Shown one piece after another: positions 62,329 through 64,000 of a DNA stretch of 64,000 nt (position 1 is its first letter; each line of letters starts with the position of its first letter). The notes beneath the pieces were generated by a model. The model made no database searches. It saw only the letters and a list, made by a program, of their open reading frames with translations, and was not told the DNA's origin. Origin of the DNA: Pseudoduganella rivuli (GTDB lineage Bacteria; Pseudomonadota; Gammaproteobacteria; Burkholderiales; Burkholderiaceae_D); contig NZ_WKJJ01000008.1 in NCBI RefSeq assembly GCF_009674485.1, positions 62,001 to 126,000 on the forward strand, written 5' to 3'. Both the position numbers and the translations under genes were made by a program.

Positions 62329-63342
62329 ATGGCCCGCCTGTCCCGCCTGTCCCATTTTGCCGCCACGCTCATGCTGCTCGCCACCTGGCTGGCGGCGCCT
62401 GCAGCCTTTGCCGGCAAGTCTTACCAGTACGCCGCCGTCGGCGATCCGGCCAATGTCGTCAAGCCCCACCCGGGCAAGCCGTCGCTGGTATTGATGGGTG
62501 GCGGCCCCGATGTCGACGCCGCGTTCGCGTGGATGATCACGCAGGGCGGCGGTGGCAACTTTGTCGTGATCCGCAGCCGCGGCGCCGATGAATACAACCC
62601 GTACATCTATGCCATGGGGGGCGTGCAGTCGGTGGAAACCCTGGTGATCCCCAGCCGGGCTGCGGCCAGCGATCCTTTCGTCATCGAGCGCATCCGCGGG
62701 GCGGAAGCCCTGTTCATCGCCGGCGGCGACCAGTCGGACTACATCAACTTCTGGCAGGGCACGCCGGTGCAGGCGGCGATCCAGGAATTGGCAGCCAACA
62801 ACATTCCGATCGGTGGCACCAGCGCCGGCATGGCGCTGCTGGGGAAATTCGGGTTTTCCGCGCTCAATGGCGGCCTGCTGTCGGCAGACGCGCTGGCCAA
62901 TCCATTCGACCGGCGCGTCACGCTGGAGCGCGATTTCGTCAACCTGCCCGATATGGGCGGCCTGATCGCCGATTCGCACCTCGACGCGCGCGACCGCATG
63001 GGACGCCTGGTCACCTTCATGGCGCGCATCGTCAACGACGGATGGGCGCCTTCAGTGCACGGGGTGGGCGTGGATGTGGAAACCGCGTTGCTGGTGAAAG
63101 ACGGCAGCGCCACCCGTGTCGGCGCCGGGGCAGTGTATTTCCTGTCCACCGTGGGCGTACCGGGCGTGTGCAAACCCAAAACCCCGCTCACGTACCGCAA
63201 TATCGGCGTGCAGCGCCTGTCCGGCGGCGCCATATTCGATATGCGCAACTGGGCTGCTTATAACGGTGGCGCCATCAGCTACACGATTTCCGCCGTAAAT
63301 GGCGTGCTGAGTTCGACCCAGCCGGGCGGCTCTCCGTACTGA
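62329..63342 (+). CDS. Exported S51-family peptidase (cyanophycinase-like)
   Basis: This 337-residue protein has a signal peptide ending PAAFAG and a Rossmann-like S51 core: LVLMGGGPDVD, FIAGGDQSDYINFW and GGTSAGMALLG, where Ser is the predicted nucleophile. An AAGGAGG site precedes the ATG. Cyanophycinase hydrolyses the Arg-Asp polymer, but no cyanophycin synthetase lies nearby and the protein is exported, so an extracellular peptidase role is more likely. It starts 280 bp after the divergent desaturase start. Confidence 0.87.
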   Translation: MARLSRLSHFAATLMLLATWLAAPAAFAGKSYQYAAVGDPANVVKPHPGKPSLVLMGGGPDVDAAFAWMITQGGGGNFVVIRSRGADEYNPYIYAMGGVQSVETLVIPSRAAASDPFVIERIRGAEALFIAGGDQSDYINFWQGTPVQAAIQELAANNIPIGGTSAGMALLGKFGFSALNGGLLSADALANPFDRRVTLERDFVNLPDMGGLIADSHLDARDRMGRLVTFMARIVNDGWAPSVHGVGVDVETALLVKDGSATRVGAGAVYFLSTVGVPGVCKPKTPLTYRNIGVQRLSGGAIFDMRNWAAYNGGAISYTISAVNGVLSSTQPGGSPY

Positions 63343-63467
63343 GGCCCGCCGCGAACGGCAGCTGCAAGGTTAGCTGGAGGAAATCCCTACCCCGAAATAG
63401 GAAAGTCCTGATAGTTTCTCCGCGGAATGTTAAATACATTCCTAATAAAGTTATAAAGGAGAACCAC

Positions 63468-63527
63468 TTGTCTTCCTTGCTCAATTCCAGCGCTGAAATG
63501 GGCATGATCGACGCCACCGGCGCCTGA
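63468..63527 (+). CDS. Possible 19-residue leader peptide upstream of an MCP gene
   Basis: A TTG start 6 nt after a perfect AAGGAG site opens a 19-codon frame (SSLLNSSAEMGMIDATGA after the start) and ends 38 bp before the MCP start. The stop sits in the loop of the hairpin at 63516-63535. It may be a leader or a stand-alone small protein; the strong ribosome binding site argues that it is translated. Confidence 0.45.
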   Translation: MSSLLNSSAEMGMIDATGA

Positions 63528-63535
63528 GCGCCGGT
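63516..63535 (+). promoter_or_regulatory. Eight-pair hairpin covering the stop of the leader frame
   Basis: ACCGGCGC / GCGCCGGT closes around the loop CTGA, which contains the stop codon of the small frame. It is not followed by T residues, so it is more likely a translation-control or attenuation element than a plain terminator. Confidence 0.5.
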
Positions 63536-63565
63536 ATTCACTGCGGAAATTTGACAAAGGAAAAA

Positions 63566-64000
63566 ATGACCATCTCGCATTTGAAAGTTTCGACCCGGCT
63601 GGCTATTGGCTTTGGACTGGTCTCACTGCTGTTGGCAGTCATTACCCTGCTGGGCCTGAGCCGCATGAGCGGGCTGAAAAGCCGGATGGATGAAATCACC
63701 AAAGTCAACGACGTACAAGCCGCGCAAGCGTCGGCCATGTATATCACCATCACGGAACGTGCGCTGGCGCTGCGCAACCTCATCCTGCTGGGCGATAACC
63801 CGGAGGAAGTGCAGATCGAAGTGAAGCGGATCAAGACGCAGACGGAAAAATATGCGGCGGCGGCCGATACGCTGGGCCGCATGCTCGATGCGCCGTCCAA
63901 CAATACCACGCCGCAGGAAAAAGCCCTGTTCGAGGGCATCCGCCAGAGCGCCGAGGCGGCGGCACCCTTCGTCGCCAAGGGCCTGGAACTGGCGCAGGCC
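63566..64000 (+). CDS. Methyl-accepting chemotaxis protein, N-terminal part (runs off the window)
   Basis: The first 145 codons of an MCP are visible. It has a TM1 segment (LAIGFGLVSLLLAVITLLGL, about residues 12-31) and the start of a helical periplasmic domain of the four-helix-bundle type (VNDVQAAQASAMYITITERALALRNLILLG). An AAGG site precedes the ATG at 63566. The signalling domain lies beyond the window, so the assignment rests on the sensor part and its resemblance to the MCP at 6206. Confidence 0.87.
   Translation, partial: MTISHLKVSTRLAIGFGLVSLLLAVITLLGLSRMSGLKSRMDEITKVNDVQAAQASAMYITITERALALRNLILLGDNPEEVQIEVKRIKTQTEKYAAAADTLGRMLDAPSNNTTPQEKALFEGIRQSAEAAAPFVAKGLELAQA

Overview
The window looks like a chromosomal segment of a GC-rich, motile, aerobic Gram-negative bacterium. 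The best guess is a betaproteobacterium of the Oxalobacteraceae (Massilia/Duganella/Janthinobacterium type). This rests on the gene mix (several methyl-accepting chemotaxis proteins, GGDEF/EAL proteins, TonB receptors, long-form isocitrate lyase, TorF-like porin) and on Gram-negative signal peptides; it is not a phylogenetic result. No transposase, integrase, phage gene, rRNA or CRISPR array was seen. One tRNA gene (Phe, GAA) is present.

Layout. 1-9568: a chemosensory block. A minus-strand set MCP -> CheY-like -> STAS -> CheA (cut by the window edge) is followed by a TPR/PAS/GGDEF/EAL protein and two divergent plus-strand MCPs. 9606-18573: single genes, namely a GH78 rhamnosidase-like enzyme, a PAS-GGDEF cyclase divergent from a 2-oxoglutarate oxygenase, an exported M28 peptidase, an SBP3-type protein, and isocitrate lyase with a clear promoter, an 18-bp palindrome and a terminator. 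18655-23820: a tight four-gene MacB-type ABC export operon with three adaptor modules (one gene is a double adaptor). 23840-27119: a four-gene ECF operon (sigma, membrane anti-sigma, subtilase, TorF-like porin). 27282-35270: an SBP3 protein, a YgjV-like membrane protein, a double-GNAT protein, an NMT1-like/GGDEF fusion, a TonB receptor and a poly-Thr lipoprotein.

35329-44441 is the most striking part: a two-partner secretion operon. TpsB is encoded 11 bp upstream of a 2512-residue TpsA exoprotein that carries a haemagglutinin TPS domain, a long Gly/Thr repeat stalk, an Ala-rich coiled coil and a C-terminal caspase-like (C14) protease with His2351 and Cys2404. Its only unpaired cysteine is the predicted nucleophile. 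A DUF2807 protein and a CsgG-family lipoprotein lie next to it.

46462-50121 holds a GlxA-type regulator, an exported DJ-1/PfpI protein and a cytochrome P450. 51286-56694 is a minus-strand aryl-sulfate set: an arylsulfotransferase-like gene broken by one in-frame TAA, a TonB receptor and a Tat-exported sulfatase. After tRNA-Phe come an HDAC-family deacetylase and a Pat-type protein acetyltransferase in one transcription unit (a possible acetylation write/erase pair), a fatty acid desaturase, an exported S51 peptidase, and the start of another MCP preceded by a possible 19-residue leader peptide.
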